Of a DNA stretch of 64,000 bases, positions 47,704 to 59,709 are shown in pieces. The stretch is from contig JADCRB010000033.1 in the NCBI GenBank assembly GCA_021464245.1, positions 427,720 through 491,719 on the forward strand, read 5' to 3'. This stretch comes from Carallia brachiata. Lineage: Eukaryota > Streptophyta > Magnoliopsida > Malpighiales > Rhizophoraceae. A model generated the notes under the pieces. That model ran no database searches. It was not told the origin of the DNA and saw only the letters and a program-made list of their open reading frames with translations. The translations under genes and the position numbers were made by a program. Position 1 is the first letter of the stretch. Every line of letters begins with the position of its first letter.

Positions 47704-50700
47704 GTTGGGTTCCTCCACTAGAAGTTGGCGTCATGTTGAGTCCGAAAACCATGTTCCACTTTGAAGAACGAAGACCCGTGTTTTTGGGTTTGTCACTTGT
47801 GGAAACTTTTGTCTGAAACTCTTCTTTGGGTCCAGCCTTCTGCAAGTGTGTGCAACCATTACGCCTACCAAAAGGGATTCCTGTTTGGACCCTGACTTCA
47901 AATGTCCAACCATTTTGCAGGCCTGGTTGCAGTTCATTACAGAATGACGGGCTCGGATTGGATTGGTTGAATCCGCACTCCTATCATATTTTTCTTCATT
48001 TTGTTTTTTGTCTAGCGAGCAGGGTATGAATTCGCATAAAAAAAACCGTCAATCTCTTGTTGTTAACACCGAGATAAGTTTTTTTGTTTTAAAATAAAAA
48101 TAAACAATACCAAAATTTTTTCATCAAACTTCACGAATAACAGTTAAGTTCTTATATTTTAGGCTAATCTTAAGTCTATATAAGGTTTAGTTTTTTAAAA
48201 TAAAAGCTAAACTATTAAAAAAAATTTATCACATCAGTTAAAAAAATAGTTCGTTAAAAATTGAAAAAAAAGTTTTCATTTAATATATCACTACTTTTCT
48301 TTAAAAAAAAAGTAAAGTGATTTGATGTAAGACAAAACACGATTAATGTCCTCTTTTTTAACAATTTATTTCGTAATTTTAATTATTTTTATTCCTAGAA
48401 GAAATGACTATCATTTCTCAATTGCATCAAATCTCAGATTTAATAACGTAGGAATCTCTCGTTCTTAGACACCTTTTTTGGTTGGATCCGTTTTCTGTAT
48501 TCTTATAGTCAAATTCGCTACTATATTGTGTCAGTTGGAGATAAAGTTGCGGTCCCAACTAGCGCGTTCACCTTTCAGTCATTGAGCCAGTCCTTGGTTA
48601 TATCCTATCCGACTTTTCTCACAAGCTCGCTGTTTCCGTCCAGGACATGCAAGCTGCAATCCGATCAGGAAATTGGGAAAATTTTCCAATTGCCTGGAGA
48701 ATGAGCGCTTTTTCCAGTGAATCAAACTACAAGTTTACGAGTGAATCAAAAAAGCTACTTTTATTTTTAAACGTCTGCGAAGAAGCCGAATGGACTACTT
48801 GGTTTAAAAAAAGAGGATCATTATCTGGACGAGACCAACTAATGCACCAAAGACAAGTATTATGGTCGCACGCTCAAAAAAAGCATTCTTTTCTTTTTTT
48901 TATTGAAAAAATATACGATCTGTAATAAAATAGTATAACTTTACAGCAAATTTCATAAAATCTTTAAATTATAGATTATATAATAATTGTTTCATAGTTA
49001 TACTGCATTCCTGTAGATTTGGAAAAACTTGTAATACATATTATACTTCAACCAAAAAAAAAAACCCCAAAACGGCGGGGCCTACGATAAACCGGTCCAG
49101 CGCTCATCCTTCTGCCCCGTGCACGTACTTGCTCTATAACAAATAAAAAAAAAGAAAAAAAGTTAGAAGGACAAATGTTCATTGACGTAGGTAGGACCTT
49201 ATGGAAGGTACTCTTCCTCTGACTGTTGCGGTCCACATATATTTAAGTGCTGGGTCTACGTGTATCTATTCAGAGTGCATATATTAGTGACAAACAATAG
49301 TATACTGGGTCTACGTGTATCTATTCTATAGTACTGGTCCATATAAGTGCTGCAAAAAAAGTTGATTCATGTACTCAAAAATAAAATTTTGGCGTTGGTT
49401 TCCGACTTCTTGATATGATTGCATGTGATTTGGGCCTCAGAAAGTGGAGCGAGATTTTATAGATCTAGGAAACGAATCTGTCCTAATTCAAACAAAGACA
49501 GCAGTGTACAGACAAAAAGACATTATAGAGAGAGAGAGAGAGAAAAGGGGGGGGGGGGGGGGAGACAGGCTGGCGGAAAAGTCTCCTGTTTGTGTTTGCG
49601 AAGCTGTAGAATATTGTGGGTTAAAGGAAAATAAGTTCATTTTTCAGTTTTCACTATAGCCTACAAAAACTAGTTCTTCCAATATTGAAGAGAAAGTAAC
49701 TACTCCTTTTTATGATTTTACGTAATGGATAGCTTGTCCCATATAATTTATTACAATTATAATTATGAAAACTTAAGATAAAAAGTTATTTTCTTTTGAC
49801 ACAAAGGGTAAATTAGTAATTTTACATATTATTTTTTTATCTTACTTTTATTTATTTTTAGATAAAAATTTTTTAACTTTATTTCTTTAGATTATACTTT
49901 CTTAAATATAGAAATGATAAAAAAATTTTCTCTCTTCAATATTCATTCTTCCCACTTTCCTTCCTCCCATTTTCCTCTCTTCTTACTTTTTCTTTTCCAA
50001 ACAAAGGATAATGTAAATAAAGGTGGGAAAATTTTTAAGTAGTTTTCTAATTTGATTTACGGAAAATCAGCATTTTCCAAGTTGATCCAATATATAGAAC
50101 TACTGATGGCTCCCAAAACCGAAAAAATGCATTAATTAATTAAGGTTAGACATATAACAAATTAAAATGTGCAACGTTCATTCTCTAAAGACTAGATCAA
50201 AAACACGCATAATAATTGAACAATTTTAAGACCTTTTTTTCGATACAGTACTTTCAGATTTTTGGCCAGGAGGTTATTTGTTTTTAATCTCAGGAAATCT
50301 AACTTAAAAATGTTTGGATTACCAGGGCTCAATTCCAGCAACCCATAAGTAATGAATTACAAGCTTTAGAACCTTTGACTCTAAACAGTTTCACACTAAT
50401 TCCCGTTGCATCGAATTGAAGAGGTGAATTTGAGGTTGAGTATTTGCTCAACTAGTTGAAGGGAGTGTCTCTCAACCAGTAAGTGAGTGGTTGAAATCTC
50501 ATCTAATTTCACTTTTCCCTTCTTAAATATCTAATAGGGTTCCTAATAAACAAAAAAAAAAAAAAAACTGAAGAGGAGAATTTGAAAGAGGTAGAGAGAG
50601 CGTTTTGCAATCTGAATTTTTTGGCTGATTGTCCGAATCCAAGGTTCATTGTGAATTTTAGTATATGAATTGAGATTTTATATATATATTAGTAACTGAT

Positions 50701-53192
50701 TAACAACTTAGTTTCAGCAAAGGACATCATTAGAGTAAATTTTACATTTTTTTTTTATGTTTTCTTGGACTTTCTAGAGTAAGCAATCTCACAATTGTTG
50801 TTTGACTATGATAAAGTTTCAGTTCTAGAGCGCACCTAGGAATAAACTTCTATCTTTTACATGACATGACAACAAAACAATCCCAAGAAAACAATCCCAT
50901 GACATTACATGATAAAGCATCGACTTTGGGCGAGAAATACAATCCTGCCAAAAGTGATTAGTGCAATTAAATTTATTTTGAGGTCTCCAAAGTCATGAAT
51001 GGATCAGCGACGTTTATTGAATACCATAGAATTCGCTCTTTAACAAATTCAATGTAAATTGTTTAGTTATCTTGGATAAATAATTAAAAACAAATTTTCT
51101 TAGTGAGCCTATTGGATACTACCTTTTTCGCCCATTTTCAAAAAATAAAAGAAAAGGAATCCTAAACTTTCAAACGAAGCAAACACTGGTCACCAAATTT
51201 TACTGGCCATATATCGCGGAGGTGAGGTGAGATTTTTTAGAGGAAAAGATTTTTCTTTTTCCTTTGATTGTACCTACCCAAAAAATGAAGAGATCGAGAA
51301 TAGAATAATTTTATCACATGTGTAGGTTGAGGCCGAATTACTGTTGCCCTCCTCATTCAACATATCATATGGATAAGCACTTACCATCCAAGTATTGTTG
51401 GATCTGAGCGTGACTCTCTCAAACTGACATTAACATGGACGAGTCGTAAATCAGCACTTACGTGCGCAACTTCACTACTAGGTATCAGAGCATATTATCT
51501 CTAATTTATATGCGTTAAGATTCAAATTCAGATCAAATATAAAAAATGTACACTTAATTACCACTAAATTTTCGATTCAAATAGGTTGTGGTATCTTTTT
51601 TCTTTGAGTGCTGCATCCACCCCTCTATCCCATGAAATCGGCATGGCCTTGACTTCAACAAGCCATCAATCGCAAAAATATTGATTGGAGTAATGTGACT
51701 ATAAACAGCTCGCATGGTGGGCGGGATTTGGACTGAATAGTGCAACTGAAATTTCGCAAGTCAATCGAAGGACAAGTCTTGATGGACGTCTAAGATTATT
51801 CGACTGTGAATCGAAGGTCATGGTTACGCAATTCGAACAAAAAAAAGTTATGGTCACGGGTTGTGTCAGATTGCATACATATGATTATTTCTCAAGGAGC
51901 TCGGCAATGAAAAAAGAGTTAAAAAGAGTTGTGCAAATAATATATAATTTATTTAATAATATTTTTTTTAAATATATATTTTTTACAGGTTATATGTTTA
52001 TCGATACTTTTTTTAGTCTATTATCCCAAAAAAAACCTTTAGTCTGTTTGAAATCTAAGAGGTTATTGGAATCTTGGACATACCCTTTTAATGATAAAAA
52101 AAAGATTACGATAGTATGTATTATGTGGTATATAAAAAATATATAATTAATTTAATAATATATCTATTTTTTTTTAAATTTAATATATTTTTATAATTTA
52201 ATAATTTAAATTTCATACGCCAACTCCGTGACTACGTAACTTTTTCATATATGACATGGTTGTTCTCCGGGAATTCGTATCCTGTTGCAGTTTCGAGAAT
52301 ATGGGGTAGGCTGCCGGATTGATGATTGACAAATGCCGCCCCCTCATGCGTGCTGTCCTCTAGGTTATCTGCTTAGCAGTTAGCATAACTTAGCAATCGA
52401 TCAGCAGCAGGTACAAAAGAGAATGGCTACAAAACAAGCTATCATGCACCTAACCTGATCTCCAGTTGCTTTTGCGCCACAAAATCATTGCCTACCAAGA
52501 TATGGTAACGCTGTTCTGTAAGTTGTATGCTTCTTTGGGAAAAGTCGTCGGTCCCCCCCCCCCCCCATTATCCTTCGTAAATTGCTACTTATATTTACGG
52601 GCATCGTAATTTGTCAATTTAAAAATTTGGTCCACTATTCAAGGGTTTTATTATTGTTATTATTATTATTATTAGATTTCCTTATAAGATGATTAATTAA
52701 ACTTTTTGACCAAAAGATCTTTTTGGATAAAAAATTCCAAAGAAGAAAAAAGTCTATTCATTTGAAGCAATAAAAAAAATTTTTTAAAAAAATCACGCAT
52801 ATCTACCCTTTTCTAGAAAAAATAGAAAATCACGCATATCTACCTTTTTCTAGAAAAAAATAGACATTCTCCGTTGAATCTAATGGCAATCAGACAAAAA
52901 CGAATAGAATGATTTGATTGCCAGCAAAATCAATTGGCTTTAGGATTAAAAAAAAGAAATAAAAGCTTAAAGGATGAATGAACAACACGAAAATGGACCA
53001 TAGTAGGACAAGTTCGTAAGCCAAGTCCAAATAAAAGGAGGAAAGTATGATTTTTTTTATTTTTTGTCAATCTCAACTAGATAATTATTAGCAACAATCA
53101 TTGAACTGTCGTCTATGTCTTACCGTTCTACCATGTCTATGTCTCGCTTAGCGCTCTTCGGATATCTTTCATCATGATTACATAATTTTTTT
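47704..53192. other. Long intergenic region, no gene recognised
   Basis: AT-rich with scattered short open frames (for example 48647-48925 and 51820-52146) that match nothing I know. Simple repeats occur at 49524-49562 and 52552-52566 (a C run). A stretch near 49880-50030 is similar in wording to the candidate MITE at 43516-43900 and may be a relative. Confidence 0.5.
49524..49562. repeat. (GA)n followed by a G run
   Basis: About ten GA units, AAAA, then about 16 G residues. Long G runs are prone to assembly error. Confidence 0.9.
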
Positions 53193-54470
53193 ATTTTTTG
53201 AACGTAAAACGCCATAATCAAAGCAAAGGTATATTTCTGAGCGGACGGGCATAAATTAAGCATGAAAATGAAGATTTACATTAATAGTGCCAAGGCAATA
53301 CATATACTGTTTTCAGTCACGAAACAAACCATCTAGGAAGCATAGTATATCGTTGTTGTTGTCCCACTTATAAACTTCATTCAGTCATATATGTATATAT
53401 AACACCACAACTCACTAATTTCCTTATCTATATATAATTACATCAATTAGTCGCCTTGTCTGCAGCAGTTGGAACTTTGCTCGAGTTTAGCTCAATGTCA
53501 TGGACGTATTCATCTCCCATTTGAAAGCCTGCTTTGTAATGATATCGACTCGCAACGAACAGAAAGTATAGCAAGTTGAGGAACCCCATTCCTGCCAAAA
53601 GGTAATAGAAATAGTCCAACTTCCCGGCGTTCAAGTCGTTTGCTAACCAGTCCGGATGGTGGCTAGTTTTGGTGACGTGATGCACAATAGAGATTACCAG
53701 ACTACTTAGGTAGCTTGCACCCGCAAACGAGACCGAGAAAAGCGAGTTGGCAATACTCTTCATATGTTCAGGGAATTGCTTGTTGAAGAACTCAATTTGG
53801 CCAATAATATTGAATGCCTCGCACAGCCCCATCAACACAAGTTGTGGGGCTAGCCACATGACCGAGATGGGTTTGGCGTTTGGGTGCGAAATGGCCTTGG
53901 CCCTCCTCTCCCTTTCGAACCATCCAGCCACAACCATTGATAAGATGGAGAGCACAATTCCAATCCCAATTCTGTAAAAGAGTGATTCCACCTTCATGCT
54001 TGGTGATTTTTTGGACAGCTGGTACAACTATCCTGTCGTAAAATGGGAGCCATAATCCTATTGTTATCAGTGATATGACACTCATGGAAGCAGCAGGGAT
54101 TTGAAACTTTGGCCCGAGGTGACGGTCCATTATCAATGCTTGTGATACGACGAAGGTTCCTTGTTGTGACATGGAAGTGAGAGCAACGATTCCAGCAGCC
54201 CATATTGGAATTATTCTAATCAAGCATTTCACCTCCTCCACTTGTTGGATGCTGCATAGCCTCCACGGATTTGCGATCGATCCATCAGGATTCAAATCAT
54301 CTTTCTCTATCATAGCCGCCTTGTTGAAGGACCTAATAATTAAGGGAATAAAACAAGAAATTTTAGAACGATTATGTACCATAAATTAGTGAATGTGTAA
54401 TAATTAGCAATTGAACTCACTTTGGAAACGACACACATGTAAATACATATATATGTTTTGTTTTATATAG
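53193..54470. repeat. Source half of the inverted NPF duplication
   Basis: The counterpart of 39498-42922 (without the LINE), in opposite orientation. It spans the 3' flank, exon 4 and part of intron 3 of the NPF gene. The two halves are about 10 kb apart. Confidence 0.88.
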
Positions 54471-57400
54471 AGGGGAAAATCAGACAAGTATTGTTTCACT
54501 ATCTTGGGTCTCATTAGAATATGTCATCCACGATTTTTTAGTCATTAAAAGTTTACAATAAGTAATTAATTAATTAATTATTTCATAATCTATGCTGATT
54601 AGGCATAATCCTACAGACATCTAACCTTGATAATCTTAGTAAAACAACCACAAAAAATGCAAGATTCCTTTTTCAGCATCTAGAGTTGTAACATCGGTCC
54701 ACCGCCCAAAGGGTCCAACATTCAAACTTTAGACACGGGTCTTACATACACACTTAAATTCAAACCTTCCTCACTTTCATTATTGATTTTTTAATTAGAT
54801 ATACTCATTATCAATTCAAACCTTCTTTTGCTGTTTTGTTTTTTTGTGGCCAGAATGGAACATGCATTTGTGGTCTTCTAGATTTACAGATGTTGGAGCT
54901 GTGAGGGTTTTTTGATGTCACAGAAGTTATCTAAGATTACATATATTTTGGTCCCTACAATTTGTAGGTTACCATGAATAAAATGGAGAGAAAATTTTCT
55001 GTTCAAAAAAAAAAGTAAAGAAATAAATAGATTCTGCTCCAAAAAAAAAAAAGAAAGAAGAGATAAATAGATACCTGAGTTCAATGGTGAGAGGGAGTTT
55101 TGACACTATGGTTTCCTTAAGTGGAGGATCGTAATAGACCCCAGCAACCTCTCCATCACCAGGAAGCTTAAGCTGGCGTTTCTTATATGCAGCAACAAAC
55201 ACTTGAGCGATGCTCGAAAAAATGCTGCCTTGTGGCTTGACATGCACATAAATCCTCGTCCCAATGAAGAATAGAGCAATTGAGCCTACCATAAGCACGG
55301 TGGGTATCCCAAAGCCCAAGACCCAACTCACTGAATCTTGAATGTATACCACTACAGTTGAGGCGATCAACAACACGATTGTGAATGTGGTGTAGTACCA
55401 GTTGAAGAAGCTATTAATTCCTTTGATTCCTCTCTCAGTTCTTGGGTCAAATTGGTCAACTCCAAAGGGAATACTACATGGCCTGATTCCTCCTGATCCT
55501 ATTGATAGAAATACCAGACCCATAATCAAAATACCCAGTTGGGTGCTTGTAGCACTTTTACAAGGACTTGAGACTTGGTGTTTTGGGTCGCACTGAGCCG
55601 GATGCAAATTGGGCAACCATGCTGTTAAGGTCAAAATCGCCATTCCCTAACCAACAGGAACCAAAAAAAAAACAGTTTCTTGTTTCAGGTTGTATGTGGA
55701 CTTTTGTTGCTTAACGTATGTCAATAACTAGTGTTTTGGTTATAGTATATTGGAAGCAACAAAGATGACAATCTTATATGCATCAAGAAAAGATGACAAT
55801 CTTATTATATGTATGATTTGGATTAGTTTAACAGAAGATTCATTTTACTTTCAATTTTATCTACATCCAAAAGCTGGAATTATTATCTCTCAGTGCATGA
55901 TTTACGTATGTCTCTAATAAAAGAAGAAAACAAAAAAAAAGAAAAAGAAAAAACAAAGATGATGCAATTTCTTTAAAACAAAATTTGAGTAAACAATGTG
56001 GATAAAAGAAAAAATAAAAGACAACTCTCATATCTTAATTTGAAAAATCTTAGAGAATATAATTTATTATATAGGTAAGCACGTAATAATATAAATTATT
56101 GATAATTAAATTAAAATAAAATTAAATTATTCAATATTATTAAATAAAATAATTTTTATTTTGACTTTTTTTTAAGTGAGTATAATTTACTCGTAATCTT
56201 ATATCATATAATAAGTAGAATTCATTTAAATAAAAAATTAAAAATAATATTTAAATAATATTAAATTATAAATTAATTTTATTTATTAAAAAAAATAAAA
56301 TTAATAATTACCTTAAATAAATTATATTTGTATCTCACTAAATGAGAGTTACACGCCTTTTAATATATGGTCGACAAGCATGTTGTGTGTGAGGATTTTG
56401 TGTGTCAGGAAAAGGTGGACAAGCGTCTTATTGAATATACTGATACTGGTATTGATTTTTGAATGGAAAAAAAGTCACGAGTGGATTTGTTACGAATTTT
56501 ATTATAATTAAAATTAAAATTAATATTTTTAAAATAAAATTTGATATTTTTGAAACACTTATTATTTTTATATTTAAAAATATTAATTTTCATTTTAAAA
56601 ATATTAATCATAATTTTTCTTAAAATATAATTTGAGATAAATTCACTAGAACATGTAACTGTACTCTTAAGGTGTGTTTGATACACAGATTGAATAGTAT
56701 GGTATAGGATAATATAGGCTAATATAGTATAGAATAGGTTAAATTACTAACTTATATTATATTTAGATGTCATCAAATAATATAGAATAGTTATCTTATG
56801 TAATGTTTAGATGATATGAGATAGAATAGTATAGTATATCAAAATTACTTTTTTACCCTTAAAATTAATTGATTTACATTTACTATTAATTTTAATCTTT
56901 TTATTAAAAATAATTAAAATTAAGTAATGAAATAAATATTTATTTTACATGTTATTATACATTATACTGTTTATAATTTTTCAATTTTGTATAAAAAATA
57001 TTTTTTAAAATTAAGTATTAATTTTATTTATACAAATAAATTTTAAAATATAAAAAAAGATTAATATTTTTTTAATATTTAAGGAAAAATTAAATAAATT
57101 TTAAGAGATAAATTTTCAAATTTATATGGAAAAAAGAATGAATGAGCGAGAGAGAGAGAGAGAGTGTGTGAGGAGAGAGAAAGGAAGGGAGGAAGGAAGA
57201 GAGAGGGAGGAGAGAGAAAGGAAGGGAGGAAGGAGGAGGGAGGGGAGAGAAAGGGAAGAGAGAGAGATGAGGAGTGAGAGACAGAGAAAGAGGGAGGAGA
57301 GAGAAAGGGAAGAGAGAGAGAGACAAGGATTGAGAGAGAGAAAAGGGAGAAAGAAAGGAAAGAGAGAAGAGGAGAGAGAGAGAGAAGGGAAGAGAGAGAA

Positions 57401-59548
57401 GAGGAGAGAGAAATGAATTTTTTAAATTTTATGTTATTTTTTTAAAAAATATTTAAAATTTATTTTAATTAAGAGGATATTTTAGTAAATATATAATTTA
57501 TTAACACTAGTCTATGATGTGGGATATACTATCTCATAGAAGTTAGAGGGATATTAAGTTCATATTAGTCTATCTTATACCTATCTTATTAACTGACCAA
57601 ACATGAGTTAAAGTGGGATAGTTAACCACTAATTTATCTTATTCTATCCCATGAAACAAATGCACTCTTAATTATATCCCCGATCGAACACAAAGCATTG
57701 GCTATATTACAGTTATGAAATCTGGCCCGCTTGTAATCAGTCATGCCTTCCTCCAAAAACACATCAGCTATGCAGCCTATGCCTCCGGGTCATCAATTTG
57801 ATTAGTGGGTCGCTGGGTCGTTGAACCGCAAACCAATAATATTATTTTTTTCATAATAATTTTGTATATATATAAATTATTTTTTAATATTTAACATAAT
57901 TTTAATGAATGTAAATTCTTCTGCAGTAATAAGAATTAATTTTCATTTATTTATTTATATTTTATGATAAATTGATGATTTTAATTATTTTAACTTTTGT
58001 TTAAGTGCTATTAGTAAGAAAATATATATATTTGTATAAAATTTTTAAATAAAAAATTGGTTGAAAAAATGAAAATCCTAACTTTGGTCACCAGATCAAT
58101 TGGTTCAATCAACTGATTAGCTAGATCAATTCAGATTAATGGTCCAACCAAATCTTTTAAATAACCAAATCAATATGGAGTTTAGTTTATTTGGTTTAAC
58201 CAATCAATCCAATCGAAGTGTTTTATGTATGAATTAAAAAATTTTAAGTGACATCGCAAAGATGAAAAAACAAAAGAATTGATTATTTTCAAAATTTTTA
58301 TTTTAAATGTCTTTCATTAGTTAACATTATTTTTCAAGAGTTATGATTAGTCAATAAGATAGAAATGTGAGAAGTGGGATTTGAACCCCTCTCTTCTTCC
58401 TTGGCCAGACAAAGAGGCCTGTGGCCACTCAAGCAAACGTGAGAAGTTGCTATTCAACAAGTTCAACAGTCAAGTTGATTCAATTTTCTTTAAAAAAAAA
58501 AAATCCAATCTACTATTTGATATACTAATTCTGCAATTGAGTTTATTGAATCGGATACTTATAATGTATTGTTACTAAATATTAATATATATTTTAACAA
58601 CTCCTTCAACTTTCCAACTCATCATGCAACCAAATCGGTCCAAATCCTAAATTTTTAAATTTATGAATTTATGATTTTTCTATTAGCAAAATATATTCCC
58701 AATATATACTTCATAATCATGCAATTTCAGTTTTTCCCTTTTGGAAGCAGAAACAAAGAACACATCATTAAAATCATTTTTCAGTTACAAGGGAGACTGC
58801 AAGGCTAGAAAAAAAGACACAAAATTAAGAGTTTTTATGATATTTTAATTAATTATATTAGAAATACGAGGTATTAAAATTATTTTCTATGTTCTGCTAG
58901 CATGCCCCCTCAATATGTGCGTAAAAGAAAATTAATTTATGATTAAAGTATGTGAAGGATCCATGCTTTTGATAAAATGAAGGAGCATAAAGCTGAGATT
59001 GAGAGAGTAAATACCACGAGAGAAGCAAAAGAAGCAAAAGCTATAGTCTTAAACCGTCCAAGATGGGCATCGGAGATGAATGCACCAACCAGAGGTGCAA
59101 AATTGGTTATGCCAGACCAGATGTTGATGAGGCTTGCAGCCGACACTTGCTCCAAGTGAAACACTCTTGTCAAATACACCATAAAATTAGACAACAATCC
59201 AATGGTAGCTAGCCTCTCAAAAGTCTCATTTCCTGCCAAGAAATTAAAGGTAGCATGTAGCCTTAACAACAAAATTGAATTGTTGGTGAAGAAACAAAAA
59301 TGGAACCCCGTTACTTAAATTCCTGTGATCGAAAAAGAGAGAGAGAGAGGACCTAAGATGTAAGGCATGGCTCTCCATCCTCCAGGACTCACTTGCTTGG
59401 TATCATTTGAATCAGCATCACAATTGTTAACATTATCGCTTTCCTTGACTTCTTGCTCCATTTCTAGTGTTGATGGTCCTTGAATACCTTTTGTGCTGCA
59501 ACAATACAGCCAATATGAGCTTGAACTCTTCTTGTCTCCAAGCTTCAT
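53443..59548 (-). CDS. NRT1/PTR family transporter (NPF2.13/NRT1.7-like), with a two-base frameshift
   Basis: Proton-coupled transporter of the plant NPF family, acting at the plasma membrane. NPF2 members move nitrate or glucosinolates; Arabidopsis NPF2.13 (NRT1.7, At1g69870) remobilises nitrate in phloem and is the closest I recognise. Four exons: 59548-59353, 59232-59015, 55646-55075 and 54332-53443, GT-AG with phases 1, 0, 2, giving about 625 residues (NRT1.7 has 620). The ETFER proton-coupling motif is at residues 68-72, GGIRPCSIPFGVDQFD in exon 3, and GQIEFFNKQFPEHMKSIANS in exon 4. Exon 4 is out of frame at 53971-53974: it reads TTACAGAATTGGG where family members and the inverted copy have CAGAGAATTGGG, two bases (AG) short. 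If real, this truncates the protein before its last membrane helices. The 3.4-kb intron 2 holds a Tourist-like MITE and other repeats (57780-58200). Confidence 0.92.
56671..57668. mobile_element. Tourist-like (PIF/Harbinger) MITE in NPF intron 2
   Basis: Starts GGTGTGTTTGATAC and ends CAAATGCACTCT, which is an imperfect inverted match and fits PIF/Harbinger-type termini. It is flanked by TAA on both sides (56668-56670 and 57669-57671), the 3-bp target duplication of that superfamily. Subterminal wording such as GGATAATATAGG and CTATCTTATACC is mirrored. It has been enlarged by a purine tract at 57126-57416. Confidence 0.65.
57126..57416. repeat. 290-bp purine (GA-rich) tract
   Basis: Nearly pure A and G on the plus strand, built of GAGAGA, GGAAGGGAGGAAG and GAGAGAAAGGGAAGAGAG words, with only a few T or C. 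It makes long spurious Glu/Arg-rich frames on one strand and Ser/Leu-rich frames on the other. Confidence 0.95.
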
Positions 59549-59688
59549 CTTTATCTATCCCCTGCTGAGCTGCTGTCAGAGGGCTAAATGTTCTCACTTT
59601 ACCCCAGCTTAGACTCCTTCTATAGATTGAGTCTTGTATAAGAGGATTTCAGTTTTGGGCTTATGAGTTTGCCCAAGAGCAGCAAGCC

Positions 59689-59709
59689 TATATATATATA
59701 TATATATAC
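59689..59709 (-). promoter_or_regulatory. (TA)n run that may serve as TATA region of the NPF gene
   Basis: About ten TA units, 141-161 bp upstream of the NPF ATG. The position is slightly far but compatible with a leader of about 110-130 bp. Confidence 0.35.

Noticed and set aside
57126..57416. Long Glu/Arg-rich frame (96 codons) and its Ser/Leu-rich antisense
   Set aside because: Produced entirely by the GA tract; no start context, family or unique sequence.
58370..58440. tRNA-like T-arm (GGGATTTGAACCCC)
   Set aside because: I could not fold a full cloverleaf or find box A at the right distance; more likely repeat-derived.
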